A DNA stretch of 64,000 nucleotides from Lepidostoma basale. Lineage: Eukaryota; Arthropoda; Insecta; Trichoptera; Lepidostomatidae. The stretch spans positions 496,001 through 560,000 of the forward strand of contig JAHDVF020000510.1 in NCBI GenBank assembly GCA_022606425.2, in the 5' to 3' direction. Both the position numbers and the translations under genes were made by a program. The notes under the pieces were generated by a model, which saw only the letters and a list, made by a program, of their open reading frames with translations, did not search any database and had not been told where the DNA came from. The number at the start of each line of letters is the position of its first letter. Position 1 is the first letter of the stretch. Below, piece after piece: positions 20,885 through 29,876 of the stretch.

Positions 20885-21121
20885 CGATGGGCTGGCCATA
20901 TCTTTCGGAGAACCGACGGTCGATGGGGGAGACGGGTTCTGGAGTGGAGACCGTGTACAGGATTCCGCAGAGTTGGACGTCCCCCTGTCCGCTAGACCGA
21001 CGATCTGAAGAGGATTGCTGGACATGGATGGATGGAAGCGGCAATGGATAGGGGGAGGTGAAGTGCTGTGGGAGAGGCCTACGTTCAGCAGTGGTCGATA
21101 CTCGGCTGAAGATGAATGATG
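20884..21121 (+). mobile_element. LINE-C6 C-terminus, head-on with LINE-C5
   Basis: The plus strand reads WAGHIFRRTDGRWGRRVLEW, FRRVGRPPVR-stop-TDDLKRIAGHGWM, EAYVQQWSILG-stop, then a GAT-rich tail. One internal stop (TAG at 20993) is present. It touches LINE-C5 in opposite orientation without a spacer; both begin around GATGGGCTGGCC, so the junction may be a twin-priming-like or recombination event. Confidence 0.8.
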
Positions 21122-21640
21122 AAAGTGTCTAAGGATAGCATAGATTTGTACTCAATTCTCTTTGCCTTCATATAACATAAATCGTTCGTGGGTATACTAT
21201 TAAAAAAGATAAAAATGTAATTGTAACAAATAAAGAAACAGACCCGAACTTCTCTATGCGCTATTAGAAAGAGTGTCACAGACTTGATAAGGGACTCTTT
21301 TCTTTTGTTTATTGATTTTCCAGCCATTTGGTGTAATTCGGTCTTATCGACACAGACAGGTCTCCCGGACCGCCGGCCGATTGGACCGATGATGCTGTGG
21401 GCCAGGCGGTGTTAGGGGCACGTAACAGACGTGTCGGAAGACGTGAGTGCTTGGACACTTATCTCAAATAATACATGCCGACAGAAGGGCTCGGGCAGCA
21501 AGTGATCTAAGTCAATATTATGTCGAAAATGAAAAAAACAAAAAATCAAACAATAATAGGAACATATAATTACTTCTACAAATCCTAGTTACAAGAATGT
21601 ACGAAGTATGCAATAAATGTGATCTTGTGATGAACTAGCC
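21122..21640. other. Spacer, possible LINE remnant near 21365
   Basis: GGCCGATTGGACCGATGATG gives ADWTDDAVGQ, slightly like the RWTDD block of LINE-C1/C6, but nothing else supports it. No gene is seen. Confidence 0.3.
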
Positions 21641-22238
21641 CAATAATAATAATATGCTAACTTTTAAAGCGCCGTTTTTGTGATCTAATCACCTCAAGGG
21701 CGCATTAAGACGTGTTTTAAATCTAAAAATCTAAATGCGACCGCTTAAAAAGCGATCGGTTAAAAAGTATAGTAGAACAAAATATAATATAAATGTTTAA
21801 ATTGGGTGTGAAATATGAAAAAGATGGATTTTCAATTTAGATCTGAAATCTGTCGGATCATTTATGCATCTGAGGTGTGAAGGGAGATTGTTCCAAGCTG
21901 ATGGACCGGCTACCGCGAACGCTCGATCCCCGAAATTTGTACTGGGGCAACGCTTCGGCTCAACTAATCTTCCTATTGCCGAGGAGTTCGCCGAGCGAAG
22001 TGTGGATTTCCTTGAATTTAGGCTGTCCGTTATACAGAGTTCAGATATATAACTTGGTGCCATTCCATGTTGCGCTTTGAAGACTGTCCAGCAAAGTTTA
22101 TACTGGATTCTCTCTGGACTTTTAAGCTAGTGAAGTTCTTTGAGATGTTGTGTTATATGGGACTTTTTTGGAATGCCTTTAACGAGTCTTGCTGCTGCAT
22201 TGAACGCAGATTGAAGTTTGTTTATAGCCTAATAAGAA
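21641..22238 (-). mobile_element. LINE-D copy
   Basis: The AAT tail and 3' UTR (CACCTCAAGGGCGCATTAAG) come first. The minus-strand frame from 22063 to 21800 reads MAPSYISELCITDSLNSRKS, TLRSANSSAIGRLVEPKRCP, NFGDRAFAVAGPSAWNNLPS, FRSKLKIHLFHISHPI. This is the intact last 88 residues. Upstream homology (WLKCPERIQYKLCW-like) continues with frameshifts. Confidence 0.88.
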
Positions 22239-22242
22239 ACTA

Positions 22243-22289
22243 ACTAACCATCGCGTCGTCTCTCCGAAGGGACGCAGAAAGAATGGATT
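22243..22289 (-). mobile_element. LINE-A end joined to LINE-D
   Basis: CTAACTAACCATCGCGTCGT to GGGACGCAGAAAGAATGGA is the last ~45 bp of LINE-A. It replaces the 3' UTR of the next LINE-D copy, with a direct junction and no tail of LINE-D. Confidence 0.7.
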
Positions 22290-22615
22290 GAGAGTTTGCT
22301 GATCGAAGCGTAGATTGCCGCAAGTTAGGGCTATCAGCAACACAAAGTTCAGATATATAGGCTGGTGCCATTCCGTGAAGCGCTTTTAAAACCGTCCAGC
22401 ATAGTTTATACTGGATTCTTTCAGGACACTTGAGCCAGTGAAGATCTTTTAGATGTTGTGAAATATGCGGGTTTTTTTGGAACACATTTTATAAGTCGTG
22501 CTGCCGCATTGAAAACAGATTGAATTTGTTTGTTTGTTTCTTGGGTATGTTGGCGTAAATGCCGTTGCAATAGTCGAGTCGAGATACGACGAAGGAATGA
22601 ACAAGTCACTCTATT
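22290..22615 (-). mobile_element. LINE-D internal fragment
   Basis: The minus strand reads FQKNPHISQHLKDLHWLKCP, ERIQYKLCWTVLKALHGMAP, AYISELCVADSPNLRQSTLR, SANS, then it is cut. Nearly identical to 48180-48480. Confidence 0.85.
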
Positions 22616-22638
22616 ATTTATAACAATAAACAAATAAT

Positions 22639-23389
22639 GATTTTGAAAATTTGGTTTGGTTTATGTGGTGCGGTGCTCCTGTAAATTTGGCGATTTTTCG
22701 TGTACGAGTGAATTGTTTTGGTCAATTTAACTGTTGCCTCACTTTATAATAGATAATTGTGACACGTAATACGTTTGTACTGTTTTGCTGTTAAAATTAT
22801 ATTAGTTTTATCGTTTTTATAAAGAATTTTGACAGGTGTAAAAATAAATTTTTCATTTGTTCCAATGACAATTTGAATAATTTCTTCAATATTATTTTTA
22901 AGTTCTTGCTGGTTAAGTGCCTAATTACAGCTAATTTAAAAAAACGGTGGAAATGTGTAACATAAATTAAATAAACACAAAAGTCCGGATCGTCCATGTC
23001 AACGTGTGCAACATCGAAAAAAACATTATGTGTTATTACATTATGTGCTAAATTAAAAAAACGGTGGATTGTTGGAACATAAATTAAATAGACAATATGT
23101 GCACCATCTAAAAAGAACATTTTGTGTTAAATTATTATTATTTTGTTATTTTATTTTATATCATTGTATTTTATATTATTTGTTTTAGATTTATTTTGTG
23201 GGTGTTGGACGATCGAAGTGTGCGCGGGAGATGCCTATTGGTGGCGATTAGGTTCGCAACCCATCACACCACGTCTCCCGCGGAGCGAAAAGAGAAGGAT
23301 GGAGTGCCGCATCAGTAAAAGTGTGGCAGTTCATTCTTTCTGCCTACCCTTTCGGGGAGACGGCGTGATGGTTAGTTAGTTAGTTAGTT
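22639..23389 (+). mobile_element. Element S, full-length candidate, 13-bp TSD
   Basis: A 751-bp non-coding insertion flanked by ATAAACAAATAAT (22626-22638, 23390-23402). It has a unique AT-rich 5' region with an internal ~118-bp duplication (units start near 22935 and 23050, each with AAAAAAACGGTGGA). Next comes a GC-rich stem-loop (23222-23282, CGCGGGAGA pairing with TCTCCCGCG). It ends in 60 bp matching the 3' end of LINE-A (GTGTGGCAGT.CATTCTTTCT to GGCGTGATGG) and (GTTA)n. It has no long ORF and no tRNA boxes. I infer a parasite of LINE-A machinery. Confidence 0.8.
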
Positions 23390-23402
23390 ATAAACAAATA
23401 AT

Positions 23403-23782
23403 TATCGTGACAACAAATTATTTCAAAATTAGAACGTTAGCGAAAATTTGAAAGCCGTACTTAAATTTTAAATTGCGATATTTTGATTTAAGAAAGCAGA
23501 AAAAAATATTTAAAAAAAAATATCATATTTTTGTAACGTTTTTCAATCATCAAAATTACACAATCAACTTATTGCTAAAATTATCTTTCAAATTGAGTTG
23601 TTTTGTTTCCATCACATATGAATCAAATCCAATTATCAACAGTTCGAATGTTTTAGAAATATTCAATTGAAAATTAAATAGATTGCACAAATTAATAATC
23701 AGATTGTATCGAGAACACAATACCAGCAAAATCATGTATCGACATTAATTTGGATCACTAATCGCAAATTTTGCCAAACGTC
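23403..23782. other. Spacer, no feature recognised
   Basis: Very AT-rich, without matched repeats. Confidence 0.5.
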
Positions 23783-24656
23783 CGAAGAACGTTTTTGAAT
23801 CGAATTTTTACCGAATGCACAAATTAGTTTTCGAATCGCATTCTTTTGTTTTGAACGCGTTATCATCACCAATACCTCATATTTTATTTAAAAAAATTAG
23901 AACGTTTTTGAATCGACTTTTTACCGAATGCACAAATTTGTTTTCGAATCGCATTATTTTGTTTCGAACGCGTGATAATCACTTTTTTCAGATTTTATTA
24001 AAAAAATTAGAACGTTTTTGAATTGAATTTTCACCGAATGCACAAATTTTGTTTTCGAATTGCGTTCTTTTGTTTCGAACGCGTGATAATCACCAATACC
24101 GCGTATTTTATATTAAAAAAAATAGAACATTTTTTAATCGACTTTTTACCGAATGAACAAATTTGTTTTCGAATCGCGTTCTTTTGTTTCGAACGCGTGA
24201 TAATCACCGATACCTCATATTTTATTTAAAAATTTAGAACGTTTTTGAATCTTATTTTCACTGAATGCACAAATTTGTTTTCGAATCGCGTTCTTTTGTT
24301 TCGAACACGTGCTAATCACCACTACCGAGTATTTTATATAAAAAAAAATAGAACGCTTTTGAATCGAATTTTCGCACATATTCGTTTTCAAATCGCGTTA
24401 TTTTGTTTCGAACGCGTGATAATCACCAATACCGCGTATTTTATAATAATAAATTAGAACGCTTTTAAATCGAACTTTTGCTGAATGCACATACTCGTAT
24501 TCGTTTTCGAATCGCGTTCTTTTGTTTTGGAAGAGGTGCTAATCACCAATACCGCGTATTTTATTAAAAAATTAGAACGTTTTTGAATCGAATTTTCGCC
24601 GAATGCACATATTCGTTTTCGAATCGCGTTCTTGTGTTTAGAACGTGCGGCAACCA
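23783..24656. repeat. Satellite array, about 8 units of 112 bp
   Basis: Tandem units begin AGAACGTTTTTGAATCGA at about 23787, 23899, 24010, 24123, 24236, 24350, 24457 and 24575 (spacing 107-118). Each contains CCGAATGCACA, TTCGAATCGCGTTCTTTTGT and TTCGAACGCGTGATAATCAC. The units differ by substitutions and small indels. The frames that run through it are a by-product of the repeat and not genes. Unit 7 has an extra 6 bp (24492-24499). Confidence 0.9.
24492..24499. other. TA-CTCG-TA hexamer gain in satellite unit 7
   Basis: Units 6 and 8 read GCACATATTCGTTTT. Unit 7 reads GCACA-TACTCGTA-TTCGTTTT. Exactly TA is replaced by TACTCGTA. Confidence 0.75.
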
Positions 24657-24902
24657 ATCAGTCGCCGGTCCGGATAGGTACCGGGGTACCTACCTCTGGC
24701 CTTTAATGTGCTCGTCACTACTCGGTTAATCACGGGTAGATAACGAGGGCTATTGCCGACTGACCGTCTCTAGAGCTGAATGTCTTTATAAATAGTTTCC
24801 ATTAGCGTTTTTTAGTTAACGCTGCCCTGGTCACCGACTCCCATTTATAAAAGTGAGGTTATTTCCCGATTAGAGAGCTTGGATTTAAAAAAAAAGTAGT
24901 TC

Positions 24903-25046
24903 TTAACTAACTAACCATTCCAGGGGTAGGAAGAGAGGATGGATCGCCACACTGTTATATCCTGACAAAATTCTCGCGGGCCTTCTGCATTTACACAACT
25001 AACTTTACACGCATGCATGCTCGTCAATTTTCCTATTGGCGGCCTT
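24903..25046 (-). mobile_element. LINE-A 3' fragment, diverged
   Basis: The CTAACTAACCAT tail is followed by GGGGTAGG and the minus-strand RACKVSCVN-like region. It abuts the AAT tail of LINE-D. Confidence 0.75.
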
Positions 25047-25212
25047 AATAAATAATAATAATATGCTAACTTTTAAAGCGCCGTTTTTGTGATGTAATCA
25101 CCTCAAGGGCGCATTAAGACGTGTTTTAAATCTAAATGTGAACGCTGCATCTGATTGAAATTCGCGATCGATTAGAAAGTATAATAGAACAAAATATGCA
25201 GGTTTTAAATTG
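25047..25212 (-). mobile_element. LINE-D 3' UTR fragment
   Basis: AATAATAATATGCTAACTTT to TATAATAGAACAAAATATGC matches 21641-21800. It is cut at the right by LINE-A. Confidence 0.85.
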
Positions 25213-25562
25213 AGTGAATGAATGCGGTGCGAATGATGGTGTTATGAACAAAATAATGAAACGATCATTAAGATGGTTTGCACATATGGAAAGAATGAAT
25301 GAAGAAAGAATGGTAAAAATATATATGTTAATGATGTAAATGGAACCAGAAATAGAGGAAGACCGAGGAAAACGTGGCACAATAAAATAAATCAAATATT
25401 GAATGTCGGCCATGTGAGGAGTCAGAGAAATCGACGCGCGTGCATGACACGATGTATGAATGTTGAGGACGCGAGAGAAATATGTCAGGAAAGAAAAGTG
25501 TGGCAGTCCATTCTTTCTGCCTATCCCTTCGGGAAGACGGCGTGATGGTTAGTTAGTTAGTT
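25213..25562 (+). mobile_element. LINE-A 3' fragment with tail
   Basis: Reads NECGANDGVMNKIMKRSLRW, FAHMERMNEERMVKI, a frameshift, then RGRPRKTWHNKINQILNVGH, RRACMTRCMNVEDAREICQE and LSAYPFGKTA-stop into GTTAGTTAG. Confidence 0.88.
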
Positions 25563-25607
25563 TTTAGTATTTTATCTTGTATATACTCTGTAGAGAAGTG
25601 AAGGGCG

Positions 25608-25752
25608 ACCGCAATTATGGTGGAAGGATGACCTAAACAGACGTGTCCGAATAACCTGGATCCAGCCTGTACAAGATAGAGTGGCGTAGAAGCGAATGGA
25701 TGAGGCATTTGTCCAGGAGTGGACGGGAATAGGCTGAAGAAGAAGAAGAATA
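25608..25752 (+). mobile_element. LINE-C7 3' end with (GAA)n tail
   Basis: The frame gives RPQLWWKDDLNRRVRITWIQ, a frameshift, then DEAFVQEWTGIG-stop and GAAGAAGAAGAAGAA. Copies are at 27324 (minus), 46571 and 51489 (minus). Confidence 0.8.
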
Positions 25753-26459
25753 ATAAAAATAAGGCTTTATCTTATAATAACGAAATGTCTCAGAGGTTAA
25801 CTCAGCTAGCTAGAATATTTTACAGAAATAATGTTCTCTTCGGTTATAATGAATAAAGATATTTCGATAACCAACATAGTCTTTTTTATATGGATAAAAT
25901 CAATAAAATACTAGGAAGACTATGCTTATAACGTGTTTAATCTTAAAAAAAATCTTAAATAAAACGGCAGGCAACCAGCAAAGTAAATTTATTAAGAAAT
26001 TCAAGTATTTCATTAGAAGAAGTTATTTATTATTGATTTTTTATGTCTCCATAGATAAAGCTATTAAGGACGCCGCAAAAACTTGTAAATATGACCAGGA
26101 AATGGTTTTTTCTTTGTATATTAAAATTAAAAACTGGTAATTTACATTCAGAAGAAGTCGGTAAGTTATCAAGATGGTCGTAAACTTGACAATCGAATGG
26201 GAAATACAAGTCAGCTTGACAGGTTTATGCCTTGTCGCGCCAAACACCGCGTTTTTAGGTAAAAATTAATATACAACGTATAGTTACGAAACGCGTTGTA
26301 TGAAAGTCCATTATGTACAACATAATCAAAATACAAATTCGAAGACAAAGTACAGCTAAATACAAGTAGAAAATGAAGCACCTTATGGATTCCAGAGATG
26401 ATAGGACTTGGATCATCTGGCAAATAGAGGTTCAATGGAAGTTTGTTTAAATTCATTTT
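25753..26459. other. Spacer, no feature recognised
   Basis: The longest frame (25922-26140) has no recognisable domain. No repeat match is seen. Confidence 0.5.
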
Positions 26460-26850
26460 AATTTATTTAATTTCATTTATTTATTTAAAATACTCGTATA
26501 TCTAAAGCATTACAGAATTTTTTTCCAATACACTAAAGATACAAGTTAAAGATACACAATAATAAGTAATACATAATAGATTAATAAAAAGAGCGAGAAA
26601 CATAAGATGCATGACAAATTAATAAAATAAATATACCAAACAATTATAATAAAGATAGTACTTCCCTCAGATGAGAAAATACGTCAAAATCCGAGGTGAT
26701 ACGATTAAGCAAAGATATTGCTGTACCTACCAGCATAACCATTGGCAGGTTGGTTCTGCATCGTGGGAGAAAAAACAATCTATGGCCCTTTGTCGAAGAT
26801 AATTAATTACCAGGCACGAACAGACCCACATCTCTCAGGATTTCTGAGTT
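26460..26850 (-). mobile_element. Old LINE-B-like fragment
   Basis: GGCAGGTTGGTTCTGCATCG and GAGAAAAAACAATCTATGG (26744-26800) match the RTNLPLV.. region of LINE-B at 8410-8460, but the rest is strongly diverged. A TACTCGTA octamer is at 26491-26498. Confidence 0.5.
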
Positions 26851-27321
26851 GTGTATACAACCGTCTATCAGTCGAAAGAATGTTCGGATGATTGGTGATG
26901 AACAAAATTTAGGAAAATCGACTGTGCACACGATTTTAAAAGAACATTTGAAGTTGAAAAAAATTATGAAAACACTGATTGTCCGCCAGTTTCTGACCCA
27001 TAATGCGGTCTCTGTTATTGATCACCCTCCCTATTCACCAGATTTAGCCCCTGACGACTTCTTTTTGTTCCCGAAATTTAAAAGGTAATGCGGGGGCGGC
27101 ACTGGGATGACGTATGGACGATTAAACGTGAAACGACAAAGCAGCTGAAGAGCCTGACTCCTGAAGACTTCCAGGAATGTTTTGAACAATGGAAACGGAG
27201 GTGCGACAAGTGCATTTCTACAAATATAGAGCATTTTAAAGGGAATAAGATTGATCTACCCTAAATATTGAAAAATAAAATTACAAAAAAAATAGATCGC
27301 GTATTTATTAGACAGGCCTCG
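26851..27321 (+). pseudogene. Broken mariner transposon with CGAG right end
   Basis: Transposase remnants read SRKNVRMIGDEQNLGKSTVH (DNA-binding part), then the catalytic-domain signature HPPYSPDLAPDDFFLFPKFK (27022-27087). A frameshift follows, then LKSLTPEDFQECFEQWKRRC and NIEHFKGNKIDLP-stop. The long middle of the protein, including the first catalytic aspartate, is missing. The right end reads, inward from 27321, CGAGGCCTGTCTAATAAATA and is followed by TA (27322-27323). Removing it restores the LINE-C7 sequence CC-TA-TTCCCG on that side. The left end is lost at the join to the LINE-B-like piece. Confidence 0.82.
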
Positions 27322-27323
27322 TA

Positions 27324-27445
27324 TTCCCGTGCACTCCTGGACAAAGGTCTCCTCCATTCGCGTCCACGTCTCTCTGTCATGTGCCGACTGCGTCCAGGTT
27401 ATTCCGACATGTCTGTTCAGATCATCCTTCGATTTTGTGAAAAAC
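27324..27445 (-). mobile_element. LINE-C7 fragment, target of the mariner
   Basis: TTCCCGTGCACTCCTGGACA to ATGTCTGTTCAGATCATCCT is the reverse of LINE-C7 (compare 25625-25735). Its (GAA)n tail side was replaced by the mariner end. Confidence 0.78.
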
Positions 27446-27892
27446 AGATCTAACGATTTTTTAAATAAGGCGATTCAAATTGGTGATTAGGATTTTATGG
27501 CTGGACTTGGACGCAGTCGATTCCGATGATAAATCTTTGAAACATGATCATAACTTTGATCAAACCATCAGCCGAGAAATATACGAAAGATCTAATCAAA
27601 TCGATTTGTTTATGCTGTCCGAAAATGGAAATATTACAATATAAATTATTATTTTGCGGTAAGAGCCATTGAATTTCATTACAAATTGGATTTCTGCCCA
27701 CCTTACGTCATGGAATAATTCTTATCTTTGGTTGCTTATGGAGAATGTATAAATATAACCATTTTAATCTTCCCGTAGCTATTTTGTATAGCTTGTATAC
27801 ACGGCTTCTGATATGATATTTAATATCTTTATAATTTACTAACTAAACTATCATTCGAAGCATAAACTTTTTGGTTAGGCATTTTAAACTTC
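27446..27892. other. Spacer, no feature recognised
   Basis: AT-rich sequence without repeat match. Confidence 0.5.
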
Positions 27893-28325
27893 TTCTTCTT
27901 CTTTGCTAGCCTTCTTCCTTCTACTGCTGGATATAGGCCTCTTCCAATTTCCTCCACTTGTCTCTATCCTGCCCCCTTTGTATCCAAGATTTTCCAACCC
28001 TTTTGACAATATCATCGATCCATCTAATCGGTGGCCTTCCGACACTTCGCCTATTTGCCCATGCTCTCCAACTGAGTATCCTGGGTGCCCATCTGATGCC
28101 ACCCTGTCTAGCCAAGTATCCAGCCCTTTGCCATTTCAATTTTGCCACTTGGTCCATGACGTCAGCAACCCTGGTGCGGCGTCTGATTTCTTCATTCCTT
28201 ATGCGGTCACGCAAGCTCACACCAAGTATCTGTCTTTCCGTGGACTTCTGTGTACACTTCAGCCTGTGGACTTAGTTGTCGTCTCTAGTCCGTATGTCAT
28301 CATGGGCAGTATACACATGTCGTAG
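27893..28325 (-). mobile_element. LINE-C1 copy with (GAA)n tail
   Basis: The minus strand reads MSLRDRIRNEEIRRRTRVAD, VMDQVAKLKWQRAGYLARQG, RSVGRPPIRWIDDIVKRVGK, DKWRKLEEAYIQQ. A one-base change of frame precedes the stop, then AAGAAGAAGAAG. It extends further 5' than the copy at 979. A weak, imperfect TSD (ATTTTAAA/TTTTTAAA) may flank it. Confidence 0.87.
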
Positions 28326-28379
28326 GCCTTGCTTTTTTAAAGTAATGGTTATTAAACAAATCTTTATTAAATTCTAACC

Positions 28380-28562
28380 AACTAATTAACCATCACGCCG
28401 TCTCCCCGGAGGGGTAGGCAGAAAGAATGAACCGCCACACTGTTCTGTCCTAACAAACTTCTCTCCCTTGTCTACATTCATACATCTTGTCATGCACGCA
28501 CGTCGATTTCTCCGACTCCTCAAGTGACCGATATTCAATAATTGATTGATTTGATGTTTTCG
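28380..28562 (-). mobile_element. LINE-A 3' fragment
   Basis: CTAACTAATTAACCATCACG, then GETA-end codons and RACMTRCMNV to INQLLNIGHLRSRR on the minus strand. It meets SINE T2 at 28562. Confidence 0.8.
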
Positions 28563-28697
28563 CCATTTTATTGTCACGTGAATTCTACACCAGACCAACG
28601 ACAGTGTGACAACCACACTGCCATCGCCGGGAATTGAACCCGCGACCTTCGGAATGGAAGTCAGAGCTCTTACCACTGTGCCACGAAGGTCGACGGT
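28563..28697 (-). mobile_element. SINE-T copy T2, tRNA head and body
   Basis: On the minus strand: GACCTTCGTGGCACAGTGGT (A box TGGCACAGTGG), then GGTTCAATTCC (B box), GGCGATGGCAGTGTG and TTGGTCTGGTGTAGAATTCA. Truncated after AAAATGGCG. It sits exactly between two oppositely oriented LINE-A pieces. Confidence 0.85.
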
Positions 28698-29160
28698 GGT
28701 GTTCTTGTGCCGACCCTTTTGTATGGAAGCGAAGTATGGAACTGGCAAAGGAAGGATGAAAGTAGAATAAATGCAGTAGAAATAAGATCTCTAAGAAGAA
28801 TGTGTGTTAAATCTGTATATAATAGTGTCAAATACAAGTTTAAGACGTGAACGCGGTGCGAATGAAAGTGTTATGAACAAAATAATGAAAGGGTCGTTAA
28901 TATGGATTTGCCACGAAAGAATGCGTGAAGACAGAATGGTGAATAAAGTATATGAAATAGAGGAAGACCGCGGAAAACGTGGCACGATCAAATAAATCAA
29001 ATTTTGAATGTCGGCCACGTGAGGAGTCCGATAAATCAACGCGCGTTCATGACACGATGTATGAATGTTGAGGAATCGAGAGCAATAAGTCAGGAAAGAA
29101 AAGTGAGGCGTCCATTATTTCTGCCTTCTCCTTCGGAGACACGGCGTGATGGTTAGTTAG
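28698..29160 (+). mobile_element. LINE-A 3' copy
   Basis: GVLVPTLLYGSEVWNWQRKD, ESRINAVEIRSLRRMC, a frameshift, RRERGANESVMNKIMKGSLI, then RKTWHDQINQILNVGHVRSP and the GDTA-type end with GTTAGTTAGTT. Confidence 0.87.
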
Positions 29161-29200
29161 TTAGTTGGTGAATAAAAAAATCTTTGTTGTAACTATCCCA

Positions 29201-29290
29201 GTTGATTATATTTTGTAGCGACAGTTGATTTTAAGACCTGACTATGCTAACATCGGTTAGCTTAACAGCTGTCGCGACAAAATATAATCA
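29201..29290. repeat. Small hairpin with CGACAGCTG core
   Basis: TTGATTATATTTTGTAGCGA (left) pairs with TCGCGACAAAATATAATCAA (right), stem about 24 bp. The GCGACAGCTG core recurs at 39330 (GTCGCGACAGCTGTTTCG) and, with one change, at 41635 and 42008. Confidence 0.6.
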
Positions 29291-29415
29291 ATCATATATA
29301 TGTATGTATGAATATGTATTCGCATTAGTGTATGTATGTATTTCTATCTATATATGTACACAGATATGTATTTACGTTTATGTATGTATATGTATGTATA
29401 CTCGTATGTATAATA
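29285..29415. repeat. TATG/ATGT microsatellite
   Basis: Imperfect TATGTATG repeats, interrupted near the end by TACTCGTA (29399-29406). Confidence 0.8.
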
Positions 29416-29866
29416 TCGCTTTTTAGCACCCATCTTGGCTGAGGTTTTCCATGGTTCCCTCAGCCCTAAGACGAATGTCGGGATGGAAACACAGATAGCC
29501 CATGGAACACAAGACAGGCACACTCACAAATCACCTAGATTAAACTCGCACACAGCAACACTTTTCAACATTAGCTTACAAACACCTTGACCTTATAACA
29601 CGTTAAGGTATTATCGTAGAAAACCAACACTTGCATAAAAAAAAAATATATATACTCAATTGTGATATTTATAACAAAGTTTTTTTTAAACAGTTAATAA
29701 TGCTGTAATATCAAAATATTTCGGCCAAAAGAATGGATTCCTTATAAATTCAGAAATTTAAAAATATTTTTTTATTAACATTATAATATATAAATATGCC
29801 AACCATAATCAATTGAAACTCCATTGCATTAAAAAAATAATGCTCTTAAACAAATTTTACATTATT
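29416..29866. other. Spacer, no gene
   Basis: Contains TTTCGGCCAAAAGAATGGAT (29720), a piece of a repeat with TTTCGGCCAAAA also at 35905. Otherwise AT-rich. Confidence 0.45.
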
Positions 29867-29876
29867 ATTTTTGTAT

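Noticed and set aside
20303..21025. A 240-codon minus-strand frame as one protein
   Set aside because: Only 20452-20884 is LINE-C5. The right part is antisense to LINE-C6 and the left part is spacer, so the long frame is accidental.
23815..24457. Repeat-encoded protein in the satellite
   Set aside because: The unit length varies between 107 and 118 bp, so the frame is not kept from unit to unit.
23783..24656. CRISPR-like array
   Set aside because: Units are contiguous without unique spacers, 112 bp long, in a eukaryotic repeat context.
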